Below, piece by piece: positions 35,476-46,092 of a stretch of 64,000 nucleotides of DNA. Position numbers and translations under genes: made by a program. Positions within the stretch are counted from its first letter, which is position 1. Each line of letters begins with the position of its first letter. The stretch comes from Streptomyces sp. SAT1 (lineage in GTDB: Bacteria > Actinomycetota > Actinomycetes > Streptomycetales > Streptomycetaceae), in assembly GCF_001654495.1 (NCBI RefSeq), contig NZ_CP015849.1:4191501-4255500 (forward strand). Direction: 5' to 3'. The notes under the pieces are model-generated. The model did not search any database and was not told the origin of the DNA. It saw only the letters and a list, made by a program, of their open reading frames with translations.

Positions 35476-37422
35476 GTGGAGAACCTGATTGCGCTGCTGA
35501 TCGCGGCGCCCCTGCTCGGAGCGGCCGTCCTCCTGGTCGGCGGCCGGCGCCTGGACGCCGTCGGCCACTGGATCGGCACCCTGCTCGCCGGCGCCTCGTT
35601 CGTGATCGGCCTGGTCCTCTTCGCCGACCTGCTCGGCAAGGGCGCCGAACACCGCACCGTGGTCCAGCACCTGTTCAGCTGGATCCCGGTGGCCGGCTTC
35701 CAGGCGGACGTCACCTTCCGGCTCGACCAGCTGTCGATGACGTTCGTCCTGCTGATCACCGGCGTCGGCTCGCTCATCCACCTGTACTCCATCGGGTACA
35801 TGGAGCACGACGAGCGGCGCCGCCGCTTCTTCGGCTATCTCAACCTGTTCCTCGCGGCGATGCTGCTGCTCGTCCTCGCCGACAACTACCTGCTGCTGTA
35901 CGTCGGCTGGGAGGGCGTCGGTCTCGCCTCCTACCTGCTGATCGGCTTCTGGCAGCACAAGCCCAGCGCGGCCACCGCCGCCAAGAAGGCGTTCCTGGTC
36001 AACCGCGTCGGCGACATGGGCCTGTCGATCGCGATCATGCTGATGTTCACCACCTTCGGCACCTTCGCCTTCGGCCCGGTGCTGGGCGGCGCGGGCGACG
36101 CGAGCGAGGGCAAGCTCACCGCGATCGGCCTGATGCTGCTGCTCGCGGCCTGCGGCAAGTCCGCCCAGGTGCCGCTGCAGTCCTGGCTCGGTGACGCGAT
36201 GGAGGGCCCGACCCCGGTCTCCGCCCTCATCCACGCCGCCACGATGGTGACCGCGGGCGTCTACCTGATCGTCCGTTCCGGCGCGATCTTCAACGGCGCG
36301 CCCGACGCGCAGCTCGCCGTCACCGTGGTCGGCGCGGTCACGCTGCTCTTCGGTGCGATCGTCGGTTGCGCCAAGGACGACATCAAGAAGGCGCTGGCCG
36401 GTTCGACGATGTCGCAGATCGGCTACATGGTGCTGGCCGCCGGACTCGGCCCGGTCGGCTATGTCTTCGCGATCATGCACCTGGTGACGCACGGCTTCTT
36501 CAAGGCCGGGCTGTTCCTCGGCGCGGGCTCCGTCATGCACGGCATGAACGACGAGGTCGACATGCGCAAGTACGGCGGCCTGCGTAAGTACATGCCGGTC
36601 ACCTTCATCACCTTCGGCCTCGGCTACCTCGCCATCATCGGCTTCCCGGGCCTGTCCGGCTTCTTCTCCAAGGACAAGATCATCGAGGCGGCCTTCGCCA
36701 AGGGCGGCACCGAGGGCTGGATCCTCGGCGGCGCGGCCCTGCTGGGCGCGGCCATCACCGCGTTCTACATGACCCGCGTGATGCTGATGACGTTCTTCGG
36801 CGAGGAGCGCTGGCACCACCGGCCCACCGCCTCGCCCGACGCGCCCAGCGCCGAACCGGCGGCCGAGGAGCGCGGCGCGCACGCCGAGCCGCATCCGCAC
36901 GAGTCCCCGAAGAGCATGACCGTTCCGATGATCGTGCTGGCCTTCGGTTCGGTCTTCGGCGGCGCGTTCTTCAGCGTCGGCGACCGCTTCCTGCACTGGC
37001 TGGAGCCGGTCACCGGGCACAGCGAGGGCGACTCGCCGCTCAGTGCCGCCGCCGTCACCGGCGCCACCATGGTCTGCCTGGTGATCGGCGTCGGCATCGC
37101 CTGGGCCCAGTACGGGCGCAGGCCCGTCCCGGCCGTCGCCCCGCGTGGCTCGCTGCTCACCCGCGCCGCCCGCCGCGACCTGCTCCAGGACGACTTCAAC
37201 CACGTCGTCCTGGTCCGCGGCGGCGAACACCTCACCCGGTCGCTCGTGTACGTCGACCACACCCTGGTCGACGGGGTCGTCAACGGCACGGCGGCCTCCG
37301 TGGGCGGCCTGTCCGGGCGGCTGCGCCGCCTCCAGAACGGCTTCGCCCGCTCGTACGCGGTCTCGATGTTCGGCGGTGCGGCCCTCCTGGTCGCCGCGAC
37401 CCTGCTGATGAGGGCGGTCTGA
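35476..37422 (+). CDS. nuoL: NADH-quinone oxidoreductase subunit L
   Basis: The 648-residue antiporter-like proton pump has the key membrane residues in YVGWEGVGLASYLLIGFW, AHGFFKAGLFLGAGSV (preceded by a His) and DDIKKALAGSTMSQIGYM. It has more than a dozen helices plus the C-terminal lateral helix and an inserted His-rich cytoplasmic loop (about residues 445-480). GGTCGGAAG precedes the GTG start. Confidence 0.97.
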   Translation: MENLIALLIAAPLLGAAVLLVGGRRLDAVGHWIGTLLAGASFVIGLVLFADLLGKGAEHRTVVQHLFSWIPVAGFQADVTFRLDQLSMTFVLLITGVGSLIHLYSIGYMEHDERRRRFFGYLNLFLAAMLLLVLADNYLLLYVGWEGVGLASYLLIGFWQHKPSAATAAKKAFLVNRVGDMGLSIAIMLMFTTFGTFAFGPVLGGAGDASEGKLTAIGLMLLLAACGKSAQVPLQSWLGDAMEGPTPVSALIHAATMVTAGVYLIVRSGAIFNGAPDAQLAVTVVGAVTLLFGAIVGCAKDDIKKALAGSTMSQIGYMVLAAGLGPVGYVFAIMHLVTHGFFKAGLFLGAGSVMHGMNDEVDMRKYGGLRKYMPVTFITFGLGYLAIIGFPGLSGFFSKDKIIEAAFAKGGTEGWILGGAALLGAAITAFYMTRVMLMTFFGEERWHHRPTASPDAPSAEPAAEERGAHAEPHPHESPKSMTVPMIVLAFGSVFGGAFFSVGDRFLHWLEPVTGHSEGDSPLSAAAVTGATMVCLVIGVGIAWAQYGRRPVPAVAPRGSLLTRAARRDLLQDDFNHVVLVRGGEHLTRSLVYVDHTLVDGVVNGTAASVGGLSGRLRRLQNGFARSYAVSMFGGAALLVAATLLMRAV

Positions 37423-37427
37423 TACCG

Positions 37428-38999
37428 ATGTCCTTTCCTCTGCTGACAGCGACGGCGGTGCTCCCGGCCGTCGGGGCCGTCGCCACGGCCGCCGTACCGG
37501 CGGCCCGGCGCACCGCCGCCAAATGGCTCGCCCTGGCCGTCTCCCTGGGCACGCTCGCGCTGGCCGTCGCCACCCTGGTCCGCTTCGACCCGGACGGCGC
37601 GCGCTACCAGCTCACCGAGTCGCACTCCTGGATCGCGGCCTTCGGCGTCCGCTACGAACTGGGCGTGGACGGCATCGGGGTGGCGCTGGTCGGGCTGACC
37701 GCGCTGCTGATCCCGTTCGTGATCCTCGCGGGCTGGCACGACGCCGATCCGCTGGAGACCGGCAGCCGCCGCTGGCGTCCCACGCAGGGCTTCTTCGCCC
37801 TGATCCTGGCCGTCGAGGCGATGGTGATCCTCTCCTTCGAGGCCACCGACGTCTTCCTCTTCTACATCTTCTTCGAAGCCATGCTGATCCCGCTGTACTT
37901 CCTGATCGGCGGCTTCGGGGACCGGGCCCACGAACACGGCGAGCAGGCGGCCGCCACCCAGCGGTCGTACGCGGCGGTGAAGTTCCTCCTCTACAACCTG
38001 GTCGGCGGCCTGATCATGCTGGCCGCGGTGATCGGCCTGTACGTGGTCGCGGGGAACTTCTCGCTGGCCGAGATCGCCGAGGCCCGCGCCAACGGCTCGC
38101 TGCACATGGCGACCGGCACCGAGCGCTGGCTGTTCCTCGGCTTCTTCTTCGCCTTCGCGGTGAAGGCGCCGCTGTGGCCGCTGCACACCTGGCTGCCCAA
38201 CGCCATGGGGGAGTCCACCGCCCCGGTCGCCGTCCTGATCACGGCGGTCGTCGACAAGGTGGGCACCTTCGCGATGCTCCGCTTCTGCCTCCAGCTCTTC
38301 CCGGAGGCCAGCAAGTGGGCGACGCCCGTCATCCTCGTCCTCGCCGTGATCAGCATCATCTACGGCGCGCTGCTGGCGGTCGGCCAGCGGGACATCAAGC
38401 GCCTGGTGGCGTACGCGTCGATCTCGCACTTCGGCTTCATCATCCTGGGCATCTTCGCGATGACCAGCCAGGGCCAGTCCGGCGCGACGCTCTACATGGT
38501 CAACCACGGCATCTCGACGGCGGCGCTGCTGCTGGTCGCCGGCTTCCTGATCTCCCGGCGCGGCTCGCGGCTCATCGCCGACTACGGCGGGGTGCAGAAG
38601 GTCGCCCCGGTGCTCGCCGGGACCTTCCTGATCGGCGGTCTGGCGACCCTCTCGCTGCCGGGGCTCGCGCCCTTCGTCAGTGAGTTCCTGGTGCTGGTCG
38701 GCACCTTCACCCGGTACCCGGCCATCGGCATCGTCGCCACCCTGGGCATCGTGCTCGCCGCGCTGTACGTCCTCGTCCTCTACCAGCGGACGATGACCGG
38801 CCCGGTGAAGCCGGAGGTCTCCGCGATGCCCGACCTCAGGGTGCGCGAGCTGGTGGTCGTGGCGCCGCTGATCGTGCTGCTGGTCTTCCTGGGCGTCTAC
38901 CCCAAGCCCGTGACGAACATCGTGAACCCGGCGGTCAAGCAGACCATGTCCGACGTACACAAGACCGACCCCAAGCCCGACCTGGAGGCGGCGAAGTGA
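37428..38999 (+). CDS. nuoM: NADH-quinone oxidoreductase subunit M
   Basis: The 523-residue antiporter-like proton pump has the Glu and Lys motifs FFEAMLIPLYFLIG and KAPLWPLHTWLPNAMGE, and DIKRLVAYASISHFGFI. Fourteen or so helices are visible. The gene starts 5 bp after nuoL and overlaps nuoN by 4 bp. Confidence 0.97.
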   Translation: MSFPLLTATAVLPAVGAVATAAVPAARRTAAKWLALAVSLGTLALAVATLVRFDPDGARYQLTESHSWIAAFGVRYELGVDGIGVALVGLTALLIPFVILAGWHDADPLETGSRRWRPTQGFFALILAVEAMVILSFEATDVFLFYIFFEAMLIPLYFLIGGFGDRAHEHGEQAAATQRSYAAVKFLLYNLVGGLIMLAAVIGLYVVAGNFSLAEIAEARANGSLHMATGTERWLFLGFFFAFAVKAPLWPLHTWLPNAMGESTAPVAVLITAVVDKVGTFAMLRFCLQLFPEASKWATPVILVLAVISIIYGALLAVGQRDIKRLVAYASISHFGFIILGIFAMTSQGQSGATLYMVNHGISTAALLLVAGFLISRRGSRLIADYGGVQKVAPVLAGTFLIGGLATLSLPGLAPFVSEFLVLVGTFTRYPAIGIVATLGIVLAALYVLVLYQRTMTGPVKPEVSAMPDLRVRELVVVAPLIVLLVFLGVYPKPVTNIVNPAVKQTMSDVHKTDPKPDLEAAK

Positions 39000-40645
39000 G
39001 CGCAGCAGCCGTCCACAGCCTGTGGACAACCGCGGCCGACCCGATCGCCAAGATCGGCGCGCCGAAGATCGAGTACGGGCAGCTGTCGCCCACCCTCATC
39101 GTCGTGGGCGCGGCGATCGTCGGGGTGCTGGTCGAGGCGTTCGTCCCGCGCAAGTCGCGGTACCACGCGCAGGTGTTCGTGTCCGCCGTAGCGCTGTGCG
39201 CCGCCTTCGCCGCGGTCGTCGCGCTCGCGGCGGACGGCTACGGCACCACCAAGGCGCACATCGCCGCCATGGGCGCCGTCGCCGTCGACGGGCCGTCCCT
39301 GTTCCTCCAGGGCACGATCCTGCTGGCCGGACTGGTCGGGCTGTTCACCTTCGCCGAGCGCCGCCTGGACCCGGAGGCGCACGGCAACCGCGTCGACTCC
39401 TTCGCCGCGCAGGCGTCCGCCGTACCGGGCAGCGACGGCGAGAAGGCCGCGGTGAAGGCCGGTTTCACCACCACCGAGGTGTTCCCGCTGCTGCTGTTCG
39501 CCGTCGCGGGCATGCTGGTCTTCCCCTCGGCCAATGACCTGCTGACGCTGTTCGTGGCCCTGGAGGTCTTCTCCCTCCCGCTGTACCTGCTGTGCGCGCT
39601 GGCCCGCCGCAAGCGGCTCATGTCGCAGGAGGCCGCGGTCAAGTACTTCCTGCTCGGCGCGTTCGCCTCGGCGTTCACCCTGTTCGGCATCGCCCTGCTG
39701 TACGGGTACGCGGGCTCGGTGTCGTACACGACGATCGCGCAGGTCGTCGAGGGCAATGTGCCCACCGTCGACCCGGCCCTGGCCAACACCACCGGGAACG
39801 ACGCGCTGCTGCTGATCGGCACCGCGCTGGTCGTGATGGGACTGCTGTTCAAGGTCGGCGCTGTGCCGTTCCACATGTGGACGCCGGACGTCTACCAGGG
39901 CGCCCCGACCCCGGTCACCGGCTTCATGGCCGCGGCGACCAAGGTGGCCGCGTTCGGCGCGCTGCTGCGGCTGCTGTACGTGGTGCTGCCGGGGCTGCGC
40001 TGGGACTGGCGGCCGGTGATGTGGGGCGTGGCGATCATCACCATGCTGGGCGGTGCGATCGTCGCGATCACCCAGACCGACATCAAACGGCTGCTGGCGT
40101 ACTCGTCGGTCGCCCACGCCGGTTTCATCCTCGCGGGTGTCATCGCCACCTCGAAGGACGGCGTCTCCTCCGTCCTCTTCTACCTGGCCGCGTACTCCTT
40201 CGTGACGATCGGCGCCTTCGCCGTGGTCACCCTGGTCCGCGACGCGGGCGGCGAGGCCACGCACCTGTCCAAGTGGGCCGGGCTCGGCCGGCGCTCCCCG
40301 CTGGTGGCGGCCGTCTTCGCCGTCTTCCTGCTGGCCTTCGCCGGTATCCCGCTGACCAGCGGCTTCGCCGGTAAGTTCGCCGTCTTCAAGGCGGCGGCGG
40401 AGGGCGGCGCGGCCCCGCTGGTCGTGATCGGTGTGATCTCCTCCGCGGTCGCCGCCTTCTTCTACATCCGTGTGATCGTCCTCATGTTCTTCAGCGAGCC
40501 CCACCCCGAGGGCCCCACCGTCGCGGTCCCCTCGCCCCTGACCATGACCGCCATCGCCGTGGGCGTCGCCGTCACGGTCGTCCTCGGCGTCGCCCCCCAG
40601 TACTTCCTGGACCTGGCGGACCAGGCGGGGGTGTTCGTGCGCTGA
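38996..40645 (+). CDS. nuoN: NADH-quinone oxidoreductase subunit N
   Basis: The 549-residue antiporter-like pump is the last gene of the operon. LEVFSLPLYLLCALAR, KVGAVPFHMWTPDVYQGAPTP (in two parts) and DIKRLLAYSSVAHAGFI are conserved. The codons for residues 6-11 contain a perfect DnaA-box sequence within an inverted repeat, possibly by chance. A short tandem repeat and a strong hairpin follow the stop. Confidence 0.97.
   Translation: MSAAAVHSLWTTAADPIAKIGAPKIEYGQLSPTLIVVGAAIVGVLVEAFVPRKSRYHAQVFVSAVALCAAFAAVVALAADGYGTTKAHIAAMGAVAVDGPSLFLQGTILLAGLVGLFTFAERRLDPEAHGNRVDSFAAQASAVPGSDGEKAAVKAGFTTTEVFPLLLFAVAGMLVFPSANDLLTLFVALEVFSLPLYLLCALARRKRLMSQEAAVKYFLLGAFASAFTLFGIALLYGYAGSVSYTTIAQVVEGNVPTVDPALANTTGNDALLLIGTALVVMGLLFKVGAVPFHMWTPDVYQGAPTPVTGFMAAATKVAAFGALLRLLYVVLPGLRWDWRPVMWGVAIITMLGGAIVAITQTDIKRLLAYSSVAHAGFILAGVIATSKDGVSSVLFYLAAYSFVTIGAFAVVTLVRDAGGEATHLSKWAGLGRRSPLVAAVFAVFLLAFAGIPLTSGFAGKFAVFKAAAEGGAAPLVVIGVISSAVAAFFYIRVIVLMFFSEPHPEGPTVAVPSPLTMTAIAVGVAVTVVLGVAPQYFLDLADQAGVFVR
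39011..39029. promoter_or_regulatory. DnaA-box-like inverted repeat inside nuoN
   Basis: GTCCACA (39011-39017) and TGTGGAC (39021-39027) form an inverted repeat, and TGTGGACAA (39021-39029) is the complement of the DnaA box TTGTCCACA. It lies in the first codons of nuoN. Confidence 0.35.
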
Positions 40646-40649
40646 TCCG

Positions 40650-40710
40650 GCACGCGGCACATCGGCACGGATCGGCACGGAGCGGCACGGATCGGCACGG
40701 AGCGGCCCGG
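40650..40710. repeat. 10-bp tandem repeat after nuoN
   Basis: ATCGGCACGG or AGCGGCACGG is repeated with a 10-bp period from about 40650 to 40710, ending inside the left arm of the operon terminator. It is non-coding. Confidence 0.75.
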
Positions 40711-40739
40711 TCCCCCTCGCACGGGGGACCGGGCCGCTC
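40700..40739. terminator. Terminator of the nuo operon
   Basis: GAGCGGCCCGGTCCCCC (40700-40716) and its exact complement (40723-40739) form a perfect 17-bp stem with a 6-nt loop, 55 bp after the nuoN stop. There is no T-run, as is usual in Streptomyces. Confidence 0.8.
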
Positions 40740-40757
40740 GCTCGTGCGAGGGCTGCC

Positions 40758-40766
40758 TGTGGACAA
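40758..40766 (-). promoter_or_regulatory. DnaA box upstream of recQ
   Basis: TGTGGACAA is an exact complement of the DnaA box TTGTCCACA. It lies about 30 bp upstream of TATCGT (40793-40798), a likely -10 of recQ, so DnaA could influence recQ transcription. Chance occurrence is possible. Confidence 0.35.
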
Positions 40767-40838
40767 CTTCGGGGGATGTCGGCGCGGACCCCTATCGTGG
40801 AAGCAGTGGTCGAGGGACGACGGGCGGGGGACGAGACG

Positions 40839-42818
<1,980 letters not shown>

Positions 42819-42896
42819 CCGGCCGGGCGGAACCGGCGGGGCCGGCCGGCCGGGGCCGGACCGGCGGTGCCTCGGCCCGGGGTCTCGTCCAGCGGG

Positions 42897-43457
42897 TCAC
42901 AGCGCCCGTGACGCATACGCCCTGACATCCGCGTCCGGGTCGGCGGTGGCTGTGGCCAGGGCGGCTCGGGCCGAGGCCGACGCGGTGTGCCGGGCCAGCG
43001 CCAGGACCGCGGCCTTGCGGACGTCCCCGTTGGGGTCGCCGAGGGCCCCGGCCAGGGCGGGCACGGCGGTCCCGGCGTCCGCTGCGGACAGCGCGGTCGC
43101 CGCGCCCGCCCGGACCTGCCAGGCCGCGTCACCCAGCGCCGCCACGGCACGCGCGGCGAAGCCGGGCGGCTCCCCGGCGGCGGCCACCGCGGCGAACGCC
43201 GCACCGCGCACCAGCACGTCCGCGTCCCCGGTCAGCCGGTCCAGCGCGGCCACGGTGCGGTGACCGCCGCCGCGCCCGCCCAGCGCCTTGGCCACCGCGA
43301 CCCGCACCTCACGGGACGGATCGCCCGCCGCACCGGCCACCGCCTCGGCGGCGTCGACCGAGACCAGGGCGCGCACGGCCTCGATCCGCACCGAGGCGGC
43401 CGTCCGCCGGACCCGGCCAGGCACAGCCGGCGATCGTCGTCGGCCAAGGCCCGTCAC
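42897..43457 (-). CDS. HEAT-repeat protein, probably 5'-truncated
   Basis: The 186-residue frame holds about five short HEAT-like helical repeats (VRIEAVRALVSVDAAEAVAG, DPSREVRVAVAKALG, DVLVRGAAFAAVAAAG, WQVRAGAATALSAADAG, NGDVRKAAVLALARHTA). Such repeats bind proteins. The frame opens only 8 codons before the GTG, at the stop of the M56 gene, there is no ribosome site, and the first 20 residues do not look like HEAT sequence. It may be the remaining C-terminal end of a longer gene. Confidence 0.65.
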   Translation of the reverse strand: MTGLGRRRSPAVPGRVRRTAASVRIEAVRALVSVDAAEAVAGAAGDPSREVRVAVAKALGGRGGGHRTVAALDRLTGDADVLVRGAAFAAVAAAGEPPGFAARAVAALGDAAWQVRAGAATALSAADAGTAVPALAGALGDPNGDVRKAAVLALARHTASASARAALATATADPDADVRAYASRAL

Positions 43458-43481
43458 CTGAGCGCCGTCAGCCGATCGCCG

Positions 43482-44420
43482 TCAGCCGAGCGCCGTCAAC
43501 CCGGGGGCGAACGTGATCAGCAGCGGCAGCAGGGGCACCAGCGCCGCCACCGTGGTGGTCAGCGCCCTGCGCCGGCGGTCCAGCCGGGGCGGGGGCTCCA
43601 GGAGGCGGTCCACGCGCTCGCCCAGCAGGCGGTGGCTGGAGGAGCAGGAGAGGACCCCGCGGTGCTGGTTGAGTTCGATCAGGGCGAGGGCCGTGGTCAG
43701 ATGGCCGTGGCGGCGCGAGGCGGTGTCGTCGGCGGACAGTTCGACCAGGCGGTGCGTCTGGTCGCAGAAGTGCGCGAAGAGCGGGACGTGCGGGAAGCCG
43801 GTCGCCAGCGCGGTCGACAGGTGCAGCAGCCAGTCGTGGTGGGCGCGGGCGTGCCCGCGTTCATGGGCGAGCACGGCGTCGAGCTGGTGGCCCGTCAGCC
43901 GCCGCAGCGCGCCCGTGGTGACGATGAGCTGGGGCGGGTGTCCGGGCATCCACCAGGCGTCGGGGTACTCGTCCTCCAGCACCAGCATCGGACCGCGGGC
44001 CACGGGCAGGCCCTCGGGCAGGTCGGGGGCGCGTTCGCGCAGGTGCGCGCGGGCCAGCCCGCGGCGCCTGCGCGCCTCGGCGACCTCGCGGCCGAGCATC
44101 GCGGTGGTCCAGGCGGCCCCGCAGGCCAGCAGCAGGGTGAGGACCGCGGCCCACGCGGGCGCCACCGACAGGTCGTACGCGGCGGTCACGGCGGGCGGCG
44201 CGGGCGCGAACACCCGGTCGCGGACGGTGTGGAAGACGGCCGCGGTGCCCAGGACCAGCGCGGCCAGACAGCACAGCAGCACGGTGGCCACCAGGCACTG
44301 CCAGACCCACAGTGCGACCACGGGATCCCGCTCGGGCCACTCCGCCCGCGTCAGCGCGCGGGGGACCGGTACGGCGGCCGTCAGCGCGACGGCGGTCAGC
44401 AGGAGCAGGCAGACGGTCAT
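43482..44420 (-). CDS. M56-family membrane metallopeptidase
   Basis: The 312-residue protein has four hydrophobic segments and a zinc motif HERGH (residues 186-190) with a downstream ELSADD that can give the third ligand. It belongs to the M56 (BlaR1/MecR1) family, here without a sensor domain. These peptidases usually sit next to a BlaI/MecI repressor they destroy, but no such gene lies on either side, so its target is unclear. A short Pro/His-rich frame overlaps its start by 4 bp. Confidence 0.9.
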   Translation of the reverse strand: MTVCLLLLTAVALTAAVPVPRALTRAEWPERDPVVALWVWQCLVATVLLCCLAALVLGTAAVFHTVRDRVFAPAPPAVTAAYDLSVAPAWAAVLTLLLACGAAWTTAMLGREVAEARRRRGLARAHLRERAPDLPEGLPVARGPMLVLEDEYPDAWWMPGHPPQLIVTTGALRRLTGHQLDAVLAHERGHARAHHDWLLHLSTALATGFPHVPLFAHFCDQTHRLVELSADDTASRRHGHLTTALALIELNQHRGVLSCSSSHRLLGERVDRLLEPPPRLDRRRRALTTTVAALVPLLPLLITFAPGLTALG

Positions 44421-44611
44421 GCCACGGGCTCCGGATCCTGATCGGAGGTGGGCGGAGTGGGGTCGTACGGTGGGTCGTGCCGTGCGGTGGTGCCGTGGTG
44501 GTGCTGTGGCCGCGGAACGTGCCGTACGGCGGCCCCGTACGGCAGTTCTGTGCGGCGGTGCCGCGGGGTGGTGCGTGTCGTTACCGCCAGTATGACGGGG
44601 ACGGGCGCCAC
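44417..44611 (-). CDS. Possible small ORF overlapping the M56 gene start
   Basis: A 64-residue frame from GTG 44611 ends in an ATGA overlap with the M56 start. It is rich in Pro, His, Thr and Arg, has no ribosome site and no known family. The overlap is the main argument for it. It could equally be chance in the promoter region. Confidence 0.25.
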   Translation of the reverse strand: MAPVPVILAVTTRTTPRHRRTELPYGAAVRHVPRPQHHHGTTARHDPPYDPTPPTSDQDPEPVA

Positions 44612-44682
44612 GAGTCAGGGTCCGGCGGCAACCGGTCCGCTCTCCGAGGCACCCCCCGCCCTCCTCGGAAGGTCCGGCCCCC

Positions 44683-45894
44683 TCAGCCCGCCACGATCCG
44701 CCCGGTCACCTCGCCCAGGCCGACCCGGACCCCGTCCGCGCCCGGCGCCCACGCCGTCAGCGTCACCACGTCCCCGTCCTCCAGGAACGCGCGCTTGCCG
44801 TCCGGGAGTTCGAGCGGTTCGCGACCGTTCCAGGTGAGTTCCAGGAGCGAGCCGCGCTGGCCGGGCTCCGGTCCGCTCACCGTGCCCGAGCCGTACAGGT
44901 CGCCGGTGCGCAGGGAGGCGCCGTTGACCGTCATGTGGGCGAGCTGCTGCGCGGCTGTCCAGTACATCGTGGAGAACGGTGGCTCGGACACCGTATGACC
45001 GTTGATCGCGACGGAGATCCGCAGGTCGTAGCCGCCGGGCTCCTCGCCGGTGTCGTCCAGGTAGGGCAGCAGCGGGTGCGTGCGGTGCGGCGGGTCCGTC
45101 CGCGCGTCCTCCAGTGCGTCCAGCGGGGTGATCCACGCCGACACGGAGGTGGCGAAGGACTTGCCGAGGAACGGGCCGAGGGGGACGTACTCCCAGGCCT
45201 GCACGTCCCGCGCCGACCAGTCGTTGAGCAGGCACAGCCCGAACACGTGCTCGCGGAAGTCCGCCAGCGCCACCGGCTGCCCGGCCCGCGAGGGCACCCC
45301 GACCACGAAGCCGACCTCGGCCTCGATGTCCAGCCGCACCGAGGGGCCGAACACGGGCGCGGGGTCGGCGGGGCCCTTGCGCTGTCCCGAGGGGCGTACG
45401 ACGTCCGTGCCCGAGACGACGACCGTCCCCGAGCGGCCGTGGTAACCGATCGGCAGGTGCTTCCAGTTGGGGGTGAGGGAGTCCTCGGCGTCCGGGCGGA
45501 AGATCTGCCCGACGTTGCGCGCGTGGTTCTCGGACGCGTAGAAGTCGACGTAGTCCGCGACCTCGAAGGGCAGGTGCAGGGTCACCGAGGAGAGCGGGTG
45601 CAGGAAGGGGGCCACGGTCTCCTGGTGCGCGGGCACCGTCACCCACGCCGTCAGCGCGCGCCGCACGTCCGACCAGGCGGTGCGGCCCGCGGCGAGCAGC
45701 GGGTTCAGGGTCGGCCGCGCGAGCAGGGCGGCGTACGGGGAACCGAGCGCCAGCGCCGCCGCACCCGCGTCGAGGACATGGTCGCCGAGCCGGACGCCCA
45801 CGGTCCGCTCCTGCGACCCGGCGCGCGAGAAGACACCGTAGGGAAGGTTGTGCGGACCGAAGGGGTCGCCCTCGGGGACCTCGAAGGGGGGCAT
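44683..45894 (-). CDS. fahA: Fumarylacetoacetase
   Basis: The 403-residue enzyme performs the last step of tyrosine/phenylalanine breakdown, splitting fumarylacetoacetate to fumarate and acetoacetate. The N-terminal SH3-like domain is followed by the catalytic fold with DFYASENHARNVG, WKHLPIGYHGRSG, LDIEAEVGFVVG and LLNDWSARDVQAWEY. These contain the metal-binding acidic residues and the catalytic His. ATG at 45894 follows GAAAGAGGCAG; an upstream in-frame ATG would add 15 residues unlike the family. No other tyrosine-pathway gene is nearby. Confidence 0.95.
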   Translation of the reverse strand: MPPFEVPEGDPFGPHNLPYGVFSRAGSQERTVGVRLGDHVLDAGAAALALGSPYAALLARPTLNPLLAAGRTAWSDVRRALTAWVTVPAHQETVAPFLHPLSSVTLHLPFEVADYVDFYASENHARNVGQIFRPDAEDSLTPNWKHLPIGYHGRSGTVVVSGTDVVRPSGQRKGPADPAPVFGPSVRLDIEAEVGFVVGVPSRAGQPVALADFREHVFGLCLLNDWSARDVQAWEYVPLGPFLGKSFATSVSAWITPLDALEDARTDPPHRTHPLLPYLDDTGEEPGGYDLRISVAINGHTVSEPPFSTMYWTAAQQLAHMTVNGASLRTGDLYGSGTVSGPEPGQRGSLLELTWNGREPLELPDGKRAFLEDGDVVTLTAWAPGADGVRVGLGEVTGRIVAG

Positions 45895-46080
45895 CGGGTA
45901 CTGCCTCTCTTTCGTGTGCCGGTGTTCCATGGGGGACATGGGTGTCTGGCCACACGTTCATGTGGTCGCGCCACACGTTACGGGGGAGGCAGCTGTCTTG
46001 GGCAGTGTCCGAGGAGTCTCCCGGCGACACGGCGGAGGGACGTCGTCCGGTTTCCGCCCGTCACTCGCCTGGCGGATCCG

Positions 46081-46086
46081 TATTCT
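46081..46086 (+). promoter_or_regulatory. -10 hexamer of a probable leaderless promoter (HAD gene)
   Basis: TATTCT lies exactly 6 nt before ATG 46093 and there is no ribosome site, so the message probably starts at the ATG. Confidence 0.5.
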
Positions 46087-46092
46087 CTGATC

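Noticed and set aside
34942..39029. Minus-strand frames of 700-770 codons opposite nuoL, nuoM and nuoN
   Set aside because: These are the complement of membrane-protein codons (His/Asp/Gln/Gly-rich products). The plus-strand nuo genes are beyond doubt.
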